Notes: generated by a model not told the origin, from the letters alone. Shown: positions 15,847 through 25,417, counted from the first letter of the stretch. The stretch: DNA of 64,000 bases from Sedimenticola_A sp040506895 (GCA_040506895.1 JBEVVY010000001.1:1860001-1924000); one strand, 5' to 3'. Translations and numbers: made by a program.

Positions 15847-17205
15847 CTAGTCATCGTCGGAGCCAATGGGTGGCTGCAGGCCAAACTGTTCAATCATGCG
15901 CCGCAACCGGGGGCGGGAGATACCGAGGATTTCACAGGCCTTGCCACGATGCCATCCCACCTTCTCCAGTACATTGGAGACGTGGAGACGCTCCATCTCT
16001 TCCAGGCTCAACAGGCTGGTGTCCTGTACCTGGGGCTCCGGTACCTGGGATGCCATCTCGGGCGGAACCAGGTCGAGGGTCAGCGTGTCCCCGGGACAGA
16101 GCGCCACGGCCTTCATCAACAGGTTCTCAAGCTCCCGCACGTTACCCGGCCAGCGATACTCCTCGAAGCAGCGCAGTACATTCTTGCTGATCTGGACCAC
16201 ATCCCGACCCAACTCCTTGTTGACACGTCCGAGAAGGGTCTGCACCAGGTCCATGATATCCTCGGTTCGTTCACGTAGCGGCGGCAGGTGGATCGTCACC
16301 ACCTGCAGGCGGTAATAGAGATCCTCCCTGAACTCACCATTGGCAACCTTTTCTGCGAGGTCCACGTTGGTGGCCGCAATAACCCTGGCATTGGTGGTCT
16401 GCACCTCTTTCGCCCCCAGGGGAGTGAACTCCTTGTGCTGCAGGACCCGCAGCAGCTTTGCCTGGATGGCTGGTGAGAGCTCGCCGATCTCGTCGAGAAA
16501 GATGGTACCGTTCTCGGCCAGCGCGAACTTGCCAGGCTGGCGCGAGACAGCGCCGGTGAAGGCCCCTTTCACATGGCCGAACATATCCGACTCCAACAGG
16601 TTCTCCACCAGGGCGGCGCAGTTCACCGCAACGAACGGACCGTCCGGATGCTCTCCGCTACGATGGATCGCCCGCGCCACCAGCTCCTTACCGGTTCCCG
16701 ATTCACCGGTGATAAGAACCGTGGCAGGGTTCTTTGCCACCAGTCCAATGGTTTTGAAGACCTCTTTCATGGCCCGGGAACGACCCACCATGGTGAGCGG
16801 ACTCCCGCGCGCCTCATCCGCACTGATGAACTGGTGGTCACCACCATTGCGCTGCATGAGCTTGTCGATAGCGGCATCCAGCTCATCGATGTCGATGGGT
16901 TTGTGGATGTAGTCGTCAGCGCCGCGCTGCATCGCCTGGATGGTGCTCTCCATGTCATGGAAGGCGGTGATCATGATGATATGGACTCCGGGCTGGGACG
17001 CCTTGAAATCAGGCAGTCCTTCCAGGCCAGAGCGCCCCGGCATACGTATATCGAGGATGATCAGTTCCGGATCCAGATCGGCCGCCGCCGACAACCCCTC
17101 ATCGACACTGTTGGCCAGTTCCACTTCGTGTCCCTGGGCAGAGAGATGCAGCTGCAGAGTGCGTCCGCCGGCCACGTCATCGTCAACGATTAGAATTCTA
17201 GGCAT
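15847..17205 (-). CDS. Sigma-54-dependent response regulator (NtrC family)
   Basis: 452 residues in three domains. The receiver domain (1-120) has Asp8-Asp10 and phospho-acceptor Asp52 in LIILDIRMPG. The AAA+ sigma-54 activation domain (about 140-375) has Walker A GESGTGKE and the sigma-54 contact loop GAFTGA. The Fis-type HTH ends VGWHRGKACEILGISRPRLRRMIEQFGL. It activates RpoN promoters when phosphorylated, presumably by the histidine kinase encoded 186 bp upstream on the same strand. Three sigma-54 promoter motifs lie within 14 kb, in front of the monoheme, pentaheme and dodecaheme cytochrome genes, and are the natural targets. Confidence 0.95.
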   Translation of the reverse strand: MPRILIVDDDVAGGRTLQLHLSAQGHEVELANSVDEGLSAAADLDPELIILDIRMPGRSGLEGLPDFKASQPGVHIIMITAFHDMESTIQAMQRGADDYIHKPIDIDELDAAIDKLMQRNGGDHQFISADEARGSPLTMVGRSRAMKEVFKTIGLVAKNPATVLITGESGTGKELVARAIHRSGEHPDGPFVAVNCAALVENLLESDMFGHVKGAFTGAVSRQPGKFALAENGTIFLDEIGELSPAIQAKLLRVLQHKEFTPLGAKEVQTTNARVIAATNVDLAEKVANGEFREDLYYRLQVVTIHLPPLRERTEDIMDLVQTLLGRVNKELGRDVVQISKNVLRCFEEYRWPGNVRELENLLMKAVALCPGDTLTLDLVPPEMASQVPEPQVQDTSLLSLEEMERLHVSNVLEKVGWHRGKACEILGISRPRLRRMIEQFGLQPPIGSDDD

Positions 17206-17391
17206 AGTCCTCTCGTACCTCAGGGTTTCAGACAGTCAGCCAATTAGTGTTGCACATTGCGTGCCATATCACTCCGCAACCCGGTTGGCCGACCGACCCC
17301 CACCTGCCCCCCTTCGCCCAGAGAATTTTCTGTCCTTTTTGTCAGCAACATGCGGTCGGCAGAAAAAATATGCCGCCAGGGCATCCCTTAC

Positions 17392-19965
17392 TCATTGGGT
17401 CGGTGCATCGGCTGGTACAGTCGGAAGCACCACAGTAGCACAGGTGCCGCCATTCTCACGCTGTGACAGGTCAATCGTTCCCCCGTGTTGGTCGACGATC
17501 TGGCGGACGATGGCAAGCCCCAGTCCCGTCCCCTGGGCACGGGTGGTGAAAAAGGGTTCGAACAGTTTTTCAGTGTCCGCTCCGTCGAGCCCCTTGCCGT
17601 TGTCGCAGATCTCCACCTTTACACTGGTACCCGTGTCATTGAGATTGACTGTTGTGGCAACCTCCAGCAGTCGCTCATCCTCTCCCTTCTCCTCCAGCGC
17701 CTGCAGAGCGTTGGATACCAGGTTGTTGAACAGGCGGCGCAGCTTGTCCGGGTCGGCCGGTACCGTTGGCAGACCCGACTCCACCTCGATCACCGGCGTA
17801 ACATTGACCTCGTCCAGCCGGCCCTGCATGCCACTCATAACACTCTCCAGCAGCTTGCCCATGTCTATCCATTCGGACTTGACCGCTTCGGGACGGGCAT
17901 AGGCGAGCATATCGGTGAGGATATTCTCCATGTAGAGGATCTGGCCCATACCGATCTCGGCCAGCTCCCGGCGTTCATCGCCTGCCTGGCGCCCGAGAAT
18001 CTGCATGCTCATCTTCACCGATGAGAGGGGATTACGCAGATCGTGGGCAATCATGCCAGCCATCCGCCCCATTGCGGCCAGGGCCTGGTGGCGGGCCATC
18101 TCCTTGTGGTGCTGTTCGATCTCCGCCTCCAGCCGCTTGCGTTCGGTAATATCCTCTTTTACCGCTACGTAGTTGGTGATCTCCCCATTCTCTCCGCGTA
18201 ACGACGATATGGAGGCGGACTCCCAGTAGAGCTCCCCGTTCTTCCGGCGGTTGTGGAACTCACCTCGCCACTCCTCGCCCTGCATCACCTTCTCCCAGAG
18301 TGACTTGTAACCCTCGGGTGAGATCTCCCCCGACTTGAGAATACTGGGATTACGGCCCTGCACCTCTTCAGCGGTGTAGCCTGTCACGTCGGTAAACTTG
18401 GGATTCACGTATTCGATCCGGCCATTGCGGTCGGTGAGCATCACGATACTGGGACTCTGTTCCACGGCCCGGGACAGCTCCCGTACCCGCGCCTCGGCCT
18501 TCTTGCGTTCGGTGATGTCCTCGCCGATGCAGGTTACGCCGGATATCTTGCCGCTGCTGTCGAAGGATGGGGTGTTGTGCCAGGAGATAAGGCGTCTGCC
18601 CCCATCCCTGGTCATCACCTCAGCCTCCACCTCCCGGGGATATTTTTTTCCCTTCTGCAGTTCGGAAAAGGCCTTTCCGACCAGTTCCCGCCGCTCAGGG
18701 GCCACAAACCGGTCGATCCACTCGCCATGCAACACCTCCTCGCGCTGCCACCCGGTCAGCCTCAGGAAGGAGTCGTTGCAGAAACCGAGTCGTGCTTCCT
18801 TGTCCACCGTCACCGCCGCGAGATCCATGTTCTCCAGGGTGTGGCGAAAACGTCTCTCATATTCACTCTCCAGTTCCGCCCGGTGATGCCTCAGGCGGGC
18901 AGACGCCAGCAGCCAGGAACCCACCACCAGAACCACCAGCATCAGCAGGTAGAGTGGTGAATTGCGGGTGACGAACCCCCAGAGACTCGGGGCATCCTCG
19001 TCTGGCGCGATCTGGGAAATGACGACCCAACGCTCCGCCGGCTGCTGGGAAGTGGCGGTAGAAATACCCGCAGAGGGGATGGTCTGTGCGGCGACGGCCA
19101 GGGGCGTCACTGTTTCAAAGGTGAACATTCCCTTCTCCGTCCTTACCTGGCCGGTCCCCCGCTGGGTGATCTCCCACCACGCCTGCGGAAAGTTCGTCGA
19201 GAAGCGCCGCTGGTGGGGCAGCATGAATCCCCATGCGTCGTCATCCCGGGGGGAGTGAAGCCAGTAACCCTTGGCATTGAGCAGATGAACATGGTTTGCG
19301 ATATTGGCCGAGGCACGCTTGAAACTGCCGAGCAGACGTTGCCCAAGGTAGTTGAGCACCAGGATGCCCTGCTTGGTGCCATCACGGGAAAACACCGGGG
19401 TGGCAAAACGCATGACAGGTTTATAGGGCTCCTCCAACTGGCCCTGTTCCATATTGAGATCGAGGGGAGAGATATAGAGCGCCCCCTGGTCCAGGTCGAT
19501 GGACTCCCTGAAGTAGTAACGATCCGCCTTGTTTTGCAGTGCGTCTGCGGCGACCGCCCTGGATTCACCACCCTGGAAGTTGATGCGTATGATCTCCTGG
19601 CCCTCCATGTCCAGGAAGCGAATCTGGTCATAGAGCTGTTTCTGCTTACTGAAGCCAAGCAGCAGCGCCGTCACATCGGTTTTGTTGAGACCGCCGATGG
19701 GATCGAAGGCCTGGGTTTGAAAGTAATCCGAGAGAAAGGTCAGGTCCGAGATGACAGCGACCAGGTCGTTGTTCAGCGCACTGCGGGCCAGGCCGACATT
19801 GAGAATCTCACGGGTCTCGGTGGTGACCAGTTCCGTGCGGTAGACGCTGTAGTAATGGGCTATCCCACCTACCGTGAGAATTGCCGCGAAGGGCAGGAAG
19901 ACGAACAGAAACTCACGAACCCTTTCGATTAAGCTGAACTCTCTTTGCCCCTGGGCCTGCAGCAT
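17392..19965 (-). CDS. Membrane sensor histidine kinase (periplasmic sensor-PAS-PAS-HisKA-HATPase)
   Basis: 857 residues. A first membrane helix (about 22-42) is followed by a periplasmic dCache-like sensor of about 280 residues and a second helix (about 335-355, NSPLYLLMLVVLVVGSWLLA). Two PAS/PAC domains follow (about 380-500 and 505-625). The HisKA H-box is IAHDLRNPLSSV, and the HATPase domain has N (LFNNLVSNALQAL), G1 (CDNGKGLDG) and G2 (GTGLGLAI) boxes. The start is ATG 19965. It is very likely the partner of the NtrC-type regulator. The large external domain suggests it senses a small molecule, possibly the electron acceptor or donor used by the cytochromes. Confidence 0.93.
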   Translation of the reverse strand: MLQAQGQREFSLIERVREFLFVFLPFAAILTVGGIAHYYSVYRTELVTTETREILNVGLARSALNNDLVAVISDLTFLSDYFQTQAFDPIGGLNKTDVTALLLGFSKQKQLYDQIRFLDMEGQEIIRINFQGGESRAVAADALQNKADRYYFRESIDLDQGALYISPLDLNMEQGQLEEPYKPVMRFATPVFSRDGTKQGILVLNYLGQRLLGSFKRASANIANHVHLLNAKGYWLHSPRDDDAWGFMLPHQRRFSTNFPQAWWEITQRGTGQVRTEKGMFTFETVTPLAVAAQTIPSAGISTATSQQPAERWVVISQIAPDEDAPSLWGFVTRNSPLYLLMLVVLVVGSWLLASARLRHHRAELESEYERRFRHTLENMDLAAVTVDKEARLGFCNDSFLRLTGWQREEVLHGEWIDRFVAPERRELVGKAFSELQKGKKYPREVEAEVMTRDGGRRLISWHNTPSFDSSGKISGVTCIGEDITERKKAEARVRELSRAVEQSPSIVMLTDRNGRIEYVNPKFTDVTGYTAEEVQGRNPSILKSGEISPEGYKSLWEKVMQGEEWRGEFHNRRKNGELYWESASISSLRGENGEITNYVAVKEDITERKRLEAEIEQHHKEMARHQALAAMGRMAGMIAHDLRNPLSSVKMSMQILGRQAGDERRELAEIGMGQILYMENILTDMLAYARPEAVKSEWIDMGKLLESVMSGMQGRLDEVNVTPVIEVESGLPTVPADPDKLRRLFNNLVSNALQALEEKGEDERLLEVATTVNLNDTGTSVKVEICDNGKGLDGADTEKLFEPFFTTRAQGTGLGLAIVRQIVDQHGGTIDLSQRENGGTCATVVLPTVPADAPTQ

Positions 19966-20128
19966 CAACCTGCACCTCTATTCGAAAACTGACTGCTGAG
20001 CTTATTCTGCAGCACACGCATAATACGCGATGATAACGCAATACCTCGGGGCATGTGTGCGCTCCAATATCACCACACCGGAAAAGCCGACCCGTTTGGG
20101 TTGAGCATCCTTGCCTCAATCAGTTTCA

Positions 20129-22534
20129 CTACCCACTTCCACGCCAACGTTTCAGCAGCAGCGAGTTGGAGACCACGCTTACCGAAGACATGGCCATCGC
20201 CGCCCCTGCAATCACCGGGTTGAGCAGCCCGGATGCGGCCAACGGAATGGCAATGACATTGTAGATCAGCGCCCAGAACAGGTTCTGCCTGATCTTGTTG
20301 TAGGTGGCATGGGATATGGAAAGCGCATCCGCCACCAGTGACGGTTCACCGCGCATCAGCGTGATACCCGCGGTATGCATCGCAACGTCCGTACCCCCTC
20401 CCATGGCCATACCGACATCTGCAGCGGCCAGGGCGGGCGCATCATTGATACCGTCGCCAACCATGATCACCCGCCTGCCCTCTCGGCGCAGCCGGTCGAC
20501 CTCTGCCGCCTTGTCCCCGGGCAACACCTCGGCTATCACCTTGTCGATACCGATCTCGTTGGCAATGGCTGTCGCCGCCTGATGGTTATCGCCGGTCAAC
20601 ATCACGGTATCCAGGCCCTGGCCGTGGAGATCGGCCACCGCTGACCCGGCGTCCGCCCTTACCGTATCACTCAGTGCGATGTAACCCAGCAAGCGTGGCG
20701 ACGAACTCGTATCGGCGATCCACACCAGGGTATGCACGTCATCCTGTTGCTGATCTCTCCACCCTGACAGATCGACACCCCGCTCTTCCATCAGCCGGCG
20801 GTTGCCGATCAACAGGTCCCTCTCTTCCACCCGGGCCTCGAAACCGCGACCCGGCAGATTGCTCAATCCGCTCACCGCCGAGAGTGCCAGGCCCTGCTTT
20901 TCGCTTGCTGAAACCACTGCCCTGGCCAGGGGATGCTCGCTACCCTGCTGGGCGGAGGCCGCGATACGCAGAAGTTCAGTCTCATCCCCGTCAGTGGAAA
21001 CGCAGGCTTCAACCCCGGGGGTTCCCCGGGTCAGGGTGCCGGTCTTGTCGAACACCACGGTATCCGCCCGGTGCGCCTGCTCGAGGGCCTCTGCATCCTT
21101 GATCAGGACGCCATAACGGGCAGCCATACCGGTGCCCATCATGATGGCCGTGGGGGTCGCCAGACCCAGGGCACAGGGACAGGCGATAACCAGTACGGAT
21201 ACCGCCGCGAGAAATGCGGTTTCAGGATCATTCGCTCCGAGCCACCAGCCGAGGAACACCAGCACGGCAATGGCGGCCACCACGGGAACAAAGATGGCGG
21301 ATATCCTGTCCACCAGCCTCTGCACCGGCGCCTTGCTGGCCTGCGCATCCTCCACCAGCCGGATGATCCTGGAGAGGGTGGAGTCTGCTCCCACCGTGGT
21401 CGCTTCAATCTTCAACAGGCCGTCACCATTGACGGACGCGCCCGTGACAAGCTCTCCCACACCCCGGGCCACGGGAATCGGCTCACCGGTGATCAGCGAC
21501 TCGTCCAGCTGACTCTCTCCCTCCAGGATGCGCCCGTCCACGGGCACCCGCTCTCCCGGCCTGACGATAACGACCTCGTTCTGGACAACACTTTCAGCCG
21601 GTATCTCGATCACCAGGCCTGCGCGTTCCACTCTTGCCGCATCCGGTCGCAGATCCATCAGTGCATGTATGGCCGATGCCGCATTGCGCTTGGCCCGCCC
21701 CTCCATCCACTTGCCGAACAGCACCAGGGTGATCACCATGGCGGAGGCCTCGAAGTAGAGTTCACCCCCTGCGCCACCGAGGAAAGTGACCCAGCTGCTC
21801 AGTGCCCAGGCTGCCGTGGTGCCCAGCACCACCAGCACATCCATGTTGCCTGCACCCCCGCGCAACGATTTGAAGGCCCCCTCGTAGAAATGCCATCCGA
21901 TCCAGAACTGCACGGGGGTGGCTAGCAGGAACTGCCACAGGGAAGGCAGCATCAGATCCACGCCGAAGGGCATGAAAAGCATCGGCAGGGCCAGGGGCAG
22001 TGTCAGCACCACCGCCAGGATCAGCTTGTTGAGTTCAGCCCGGGCACGGCGCTGCTCCTCCCTTGCCTGCGCCTCGCGCTGCGCCCTGGCAGTGACCCTG
22101 GGTCGAGCATCGAACCCCGCTTTTTTAACCGCCGCGATCAGGGTCTCACGGGGAACCGCACCCACCGGCACGGTGATGGATGCCCTTTCAGTGGCCAGGT
22201 TCACCGCCGCACTCTCCACGCCGGGCACCCTGTTCAGCACCTTCTCCAGCCGGGCGGAACAGGCTGCACAGGTCATGCCGGTGATATCCAGGTCGATCAC
22301 CTCGGAGCGGACGGAGAAACCCGCCCTGGCAATCGCCTTCGCCAGTTCAGCTGCCGTGGTCGCACCCTTGTCGAACACCACGCTGGCACTGTTTCCTGCC
22401 AGGCTCACCCGCGCCTCACCAACCCCTGGCTGCTTGTTGAGCACCCGCTCGAGGCGGGTCGAACAGGCGGCGCAGGTCATGCCATCCACGGGCAGGGCCA
22501 GGCTGCAGGTGTTGTCTTGGTCGGCTCTGTTCAT
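20129..22534 (-). CDS. copA: Copper-exporting P1B-type ATPase
   Basis: 801 residues. Two N-terminal HMA domains each carry MTCAACS(T/A)R. They are followed by the P1B core with the CPC metal site in VLVIACPCALGLATPTAIM, phosphorylation motif DKTGTLT, HP motif SEHPLARA and GDGINDAP. Final membrane helices contain YNVIAIPLAASG and MAMSSVSVVSNSLLL. These are hallmarks of Cu(I)-exporting CopA in the inner membrane. It is transcribed away from sthA. The small HMA protein at 1330-1533 may be its chaperone. No MerR/CueR-type gene is beside it, and no clear CueR operator is seen. Confidence 0.96.
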   Translation of the reverse strand: MNRADQDNTCSLALPVDGMTCAACSTRLERVLNKQPGVGEARVSLAGNSASVVFDKGATTAAELAKAIARAGFSVRSEVIDLDITGMTCAACSARLEKVLNRVPGVESAAVNLATERASITVPVGAVPRETLIAAVKKAGFDARPRVTARAQREAQAREEQRRARAELNKLILAVVLTLPLALPMLFMPFGVDLMLPSLWQFLLATPVQFWIGWHFYEGAFKSLRGGAGNMDVLVVLGTTAAWALSSWVTFLGGAGGELYFEASAMVITLVLFGKWMEGRAKRNAASAIHALMDLRPDAARVERAGLVIEIPAESVVQNEVVIVRPGERVPVDGRILEGESQLDESLITGEPIPVARGVGELVTGASVNGDGLLKIEATTVGADSTLSRIIRLVEDAQASKAPVQRLVDRISAIFVPVVAAIAVLVFLGWWLGANDPETAFLAAVSVLVIACPCALGLATPTAIMMGTGMAARYGVLIKDAEALEQAHRADTVVFDKTGTLTRGTPGVEACVSTDGDETELLRIAASAQQGSEHPLARAVVSASEKQGLALSAVSGLSNLPGRGFEARVEERDLLIGNRRLMEERGVDLSGWRDQQQDDVHTLVWIADTSSSPRLLGYIALSDTVRADAGSAVADLHGQGLDTVMLTGDNHQAATAIANEIGIDKVIAEVLPGDKAAEVDRLRREGRRVIMVGDGINDAPALAAADVGMAMGGGTDVAMHTAGITLMRGEPSLVADALSISHATYNKIRQNLFWALIYNVIAIPLAASGLLNPVIAGAAMAMSSVSVVSNSLLLKRWRGSG

Positions 22535-22755
22535 GCTTTAAGCTTTTCCGGATCGGGTAAAGTTTTCGAACGCCCGGGGGGTGATATGTTCAAAGTGGCC
22601 TATTCTGCTTGCTTGGCAGCCCCAATCCAATCACTATTTCAGTACAGCCAAGCGCACTCTCTGGCCTATTCCAATCCATAAGAGTATACTTCTCGGCCAT
22701 TAATTTTACATATGCTGCGCCGCAGTATCCTTATAACTGAAGAGCGGTAACCATA

Positions 22756-24153
22756 ATGAGCATCACAGACTACGACAGCATAGTTATCGGTAGCGGCCCT
22801 GGCGGCGAAGGTGCCGCCATGAAACTCGCAAAGTCGGGGCACCGGGTGGCCATCGTGGAGATGCACGAACAGGTGGGCGGCGGCTGCACACACTGTGGCA
22901 CCATCCCGAGCAAGGCGCTGCGCCACAGCATCCAGATGCTGGTGGACTACAAGCGCAACCCGCTGTTCAGTCATACCCTCGAGCAGGTCAATGTCGACTA
23001 CCCCCAACTGCTCAAGGCGGCGGATTCGGTCATCCAGGATCAGGTCAGCACCCGTTATCGCTACTATGGGCGCAATGGCGTGGATGTGCTTTTCGGCCGC
23101 GCCAGTTTTGTCGATGCCCACTCCATCGAGGTGGTTGCCGCAGACGGCAACGCCGAACTGTACAAGGCCGACAATTTCGTCATCGCCACCGGCTCCAGCC
23201 CCTACCATCCGCCGGATATCGATTTCAGCCACCCCCACATTCTGGACAGTGACACGGTACTCGGCCTGGAACATACCCCCAAGTCCCTGACCATCTACGG
23301 CGCCGGTGTGATCGGTTGCGAATACGCCTCCATCTTCTGCAACCTCGACGTGAAGGTGAACCTGGTCAATACCCGCGACCGGCTGCTCTCGTTTCTCGAC
23401 GACGAGATTACCGATGCCCTGAGCTACCACCTGCGCAACCAGGGAGTGGTGATTCGCCACAACGAGGAGTACGAACAGGTTGAACCGGTGGAGGATGGCG
23501 TCGTACTGCACTGCAAGTCGGGCAAAAAATTCAAGACCGATCTGCTGCTGTGGGCCAATGGCCGCTCGGGCAACACCGCCGGCATGAACCTCGAATCCGT
23601 GGGTGTCCAGGTCAACCGTCGCGCCCAGATCGAGGTGGACAAGAGCTACCAGACCTCGCTGCCCCATATCTACGCGGTGGGAGATGTGGTCGGCCCTCCC
23701 GGGCTTGCCAGTGCCAGTTACGACCAGGGTCGTTTCGTGGGTGCCCATATTGCAAAGGGGGAGTGTGACTGGAGCCTGATCGAGGAGTTTCCCACCGGTA
23801 TCTACACCAACCCGGAGATCAGTTCCATCGGCCGTACCGAGCGGGAGTTGACCGACCAGCAGGTGCCCTATGAAGTAGGCCATGCCATGTTCAAGAGCAT
23901 CGCCAGGGCACAGATCACCGGCCATACCGTGGGCATGCTGAAGATCCTCTTTCACCGGGAGACCCTGGAGATACTCGGCATCCACTGTTTCGGCGAAACC
24001 GCTGCAGAGATCGTGCATATCGGCCAGGCCATCATGGCCCAGAAGGATGGAGCCAACAGCCTGCTCTACTTCACCGAGACCACCTTCAACTATCCCACCA
24101 TGGCGGAGGCCTACCGCGTGGCGGCACTGAACGGTCTGAACCGGCTTTTCTGA
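22756..24153 (+). CDS. sthA: Soluble pyridine nucleotide transhydrogenase
   Basis: 465 residues, the normal size for SthA. The N-terminal FAD-binding motif is GSGPGGEGAA; a second NAD(P)-binding motif (GAGVIGCEYASIF) and the C-terminal dimerisation domain ending FNYPTMAEAYRVAALNGLNR are present. The region aligned with the redox-active disulfide of lipoamide dehydrogenase reads GGGCTHCGTIPSKALR. The second redox Cys is Thr, as in SthA, but there is an additional Cys where SthA usually has Trp. The enzyme equilibrates NADPH and NADH in the cytosol. It is divergent from copA. Confidence 0.95.
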   Translation: MSITDYDSIVIGSGPGGEGAAMKLAKSGHRVAIVEMHEQVGGGCTHCGTIPSKALRHSIQMLVDYKRNPLFSHTLEQVNVDYPQLLKAADSVIQDQVSTRYRYYGRNGVDVLFGRASFVDAHSIEVVAADGNAELYKADNFVIATGSSPYHPPDIDFSHPHILDSDTVLGLEHTPKSLTIYGAGVIGCEYASIFCNLDVKVNLVNTRDRLLSFLDDEITDALSYHLRNQGVVIRHNEEYEQVEPVEDGVVLHCKSGKKFKTDLLLWANGRSGNTAGMNLESVGVQVNRRAQIEVDKSYQTSLPHIYAVGDVVGPPGLASASYDQGRFVGAHIAKGECDWSLIEEFPTGIYTNPEISSIGRTERELTDQQVPYEVGHAMFKSIARAQITGHTVGMLKILFHRETLEILGIHCFGETAAEIVHIGQAIMAQKDGANSLLYFTETTFNYPTMAEAYRVAALNGLNRLF

Positions 24154-24222
24154 ACCCAGTTCAAAGATTTCAGCTGACCCTTGGGGCTACAATTCCCGGC
24201 ACTGAAACCCGGAGATTGACCC

Positions 24223-24501
24223 ATGTGGTGGAAAAAACTGATATGCATGCCCCTGCTGCTGCCCGCCATCGCCCTGGCGGAACCTGTAAGCACACAGCAG
24301 TTCGATGAACTCGAGTCCAGGAAACTGAAACTGGAGGAGGAGCAGAAGGCCATAGAAGAGGCACTGGAGATCTCTGAAAGGCGACTGCAGGAACTGGAAC
24401 AGCTGATCCGGATGCGTCACCGGGAGAACAGCCAACTCGATCTCAAAATCAGCCAGACCGCACAGTTTGTCGACCTGCCGAAGCCGACCCGGGGAAACTG
24501 A
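24223..24501 (+). CDS. Small exported coiled-coil protein
   Basis: 92 residues with the signal peptide MWWKKLICMPLLLPAIALA and a GGAG site 8 nt upstream of the ATG. The mature part is almost wholly a charged heptad-pattern helix (QFDELESRKLKLEEEQKAIEEALEISERRLQELEQLIRM), ending in a short polar tail. It is probably a periplasmic coiled-coil oligomer. No family is recognised. It lies 69 bp downstream of sthA and is followed by an intrinsic terminator, so the two may be cotranscribed. Confidence 0.75.
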   Translation: MWWKKLICMPLLLPAIALAEPVSTQQFDELESRKLKLEEEQKAIEEALEISERRLQELEQLIRMRHRENSQLDLKISQTAQFVDLPKPTRGN

Positions 24502-24514
24502 CCTTTCACCCCAC

Positions 24515-24541
24515 TGAAAACCGCCTGAAAACGGTTTTTTT
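24515..24541 (+). terminator. Intrinsic terminator
   Basis: AAAACCG (24517-24523) pairs with CGGTTTT (24532-24538), and the T run continues to 24541. It closes the sthA/coiled-coil transcript, 14 bp past the stop codon. Confidence 0.75.
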
Positions 24542-24564
24542 CAATGCTGGCCACCGGTTAGATT

Positions 24565-24601
24565 TTTTTCCACATTCCCTGTGGATAAGAATGTGGAAAA
24601 A
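24565..24601. repeat. Inverted repeat with three DnaA-box sequences
   Basis: The 13-bp arms TTTTTCCACATTC (24565-24577) and GAATGTGGAAAAA (24589-24601) flank an 11-nt loop. The arms contain TTTTCCACA in both orientations, which matches the relaxed DnaA box TTWTNCACA. The loop contains TGTGGATAA (24580-24588), a perfect DnaA box on the minus strand. A further near-match, TGTGCATAT, lies at 24770-24778. Confidence 0.6.
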
Positions 24602-24913
24602 CTGCTGAAACAGGGGATCAGCCCTTGTTACACCTTACCCCCCTTTAGATTGTGCATTTTTTGTACAATCTTCATTTTATCTTATTTTTCAAAAAGTTAA
24701 CCGTTACACACAGATTAACGTCTGATTTAACATTGTAACAACAGGGAAAAAACCGGTACCCCGCCACTCTGTGCATATAAAACCGCACAAAGAGTAGCCT
24801 TTCAGCCCAATACATTACCGACAACTAATATTTCATTACTCACACACCCCGCACTCCCCACCCCCCTGAAACAGGCACAATTTTGTAAGATATCGGCCAG
24901 TAAAACGGATAGA

Positions 24914-25384
24914 ATGGCCCATTTTCCCGGACAGGCCCCGATGCCCCGACCAACAGCCCCATCCTGGACAGAGAAAAGCCTCTCCGAGCTGACCCCCGAT
25001 CAGTGGGAAGCGCTCTGCGACAGCTGCGCGAAATGTTGCCTGCACAGGTTCGAAGACGAGGAGACCCGGGAGATCTACTTCACCAACGTCTGCTGTCGTT
25101 ACCTCGACCAGGCAGACTGCCGATGTACCGATTACCCGAACCGCTCCGTCAATGTCCCCGATTGTGTCACCGTCACCCTTGACGTATTGGAAGACCCCTA
25201 CTGGCTCCCGGAGAGCTGTGCCTACCGGTTGCTCGCAGAGGGGAAGCCCCTGCCGGAATGGCACCCCCTCGTCTCGGGCGATGCGAACACCGTTTTCGAG
25301 TCGGGCAACTCGGTCTGTGGACGGGTGATCAGCGAGCTGGATGCGGACGACCTTGAACACCATATGATCGATTGGATCAGCTAG
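24914..25384 (+). CDS. YcgN-family cysteine cluster protein (YkgJ-like/UPF0260)
   Basis: 156 residues. The conserved segment WEALCDSCAKCCLHRFEDEETREIYFTNVCCRYLDQADCRCTDY..VPDC and the later PESCAYRLLAEGKPLPEWHPL are characteristic of the YcgN family. Its cysteine clusters are thought to bind a metal, probably zinc or iron; the molecular function is unknown. An ATG at 24941 is an alternative start that gives a family-typical N-terminus. It begins a plus-strand group with the DUF3549 and YaeQ-like genes (gaps of 33 and 14 bp). Confidence 0.88.
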   Translation: MAHFPGQAPMPRPTAPSWTEKSLSELTPDQWEALCDSCAKCCLHRFEDEETREIYFTNVCCRYLDQADCRCTDYPNRSVNVPDCVTVTLDVLEDPYWLPESCAYRLLAEGKPLPEWHPLVSGDANTVFESGNSVCGRVISELDADDLEHHMIDWIS

Positions 25385-25417
25385 AGTTTGCCTACCGGCC
25401 CTGGACCAAAGAACACC

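Larger units (their letters stand above)
24502..24913. other. AT-rich intergenic region with DnaA boxes
   Basis: 412 bp without a gene. After the terminator and the DnaA-box inverted repeat comes an AT-rich tract (about 24650-24735), including an imperfect palindrome ATTGTGCA-N5-TGTACAAT (24649-24669). The layout (DnaA boxes next to an AT-rich stretch) resembles an origin or a DnaA-titration site. No dnaA, dnaN or mnmG gene is near. Confidence 0.45.

Noticed and set aside
15887..15894. TGTTCAAT half-site upstream of the triheme-cytochrome b gene
   Set aside because: It lies inside the response-regulator coding sequence, lacks the second arm, and no -24/-12 promoter follows it.
22666..24018. 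450-codon open frame on the minus strand
   Set aside because: Antisense to sthA and without family similarity.
24565..24601. Reading the DnaA-box inverted repeat as a transcription terminator
   Set aside because: No T tract follows the stem on either strand, and a proper terminator lies 25 bp before it.
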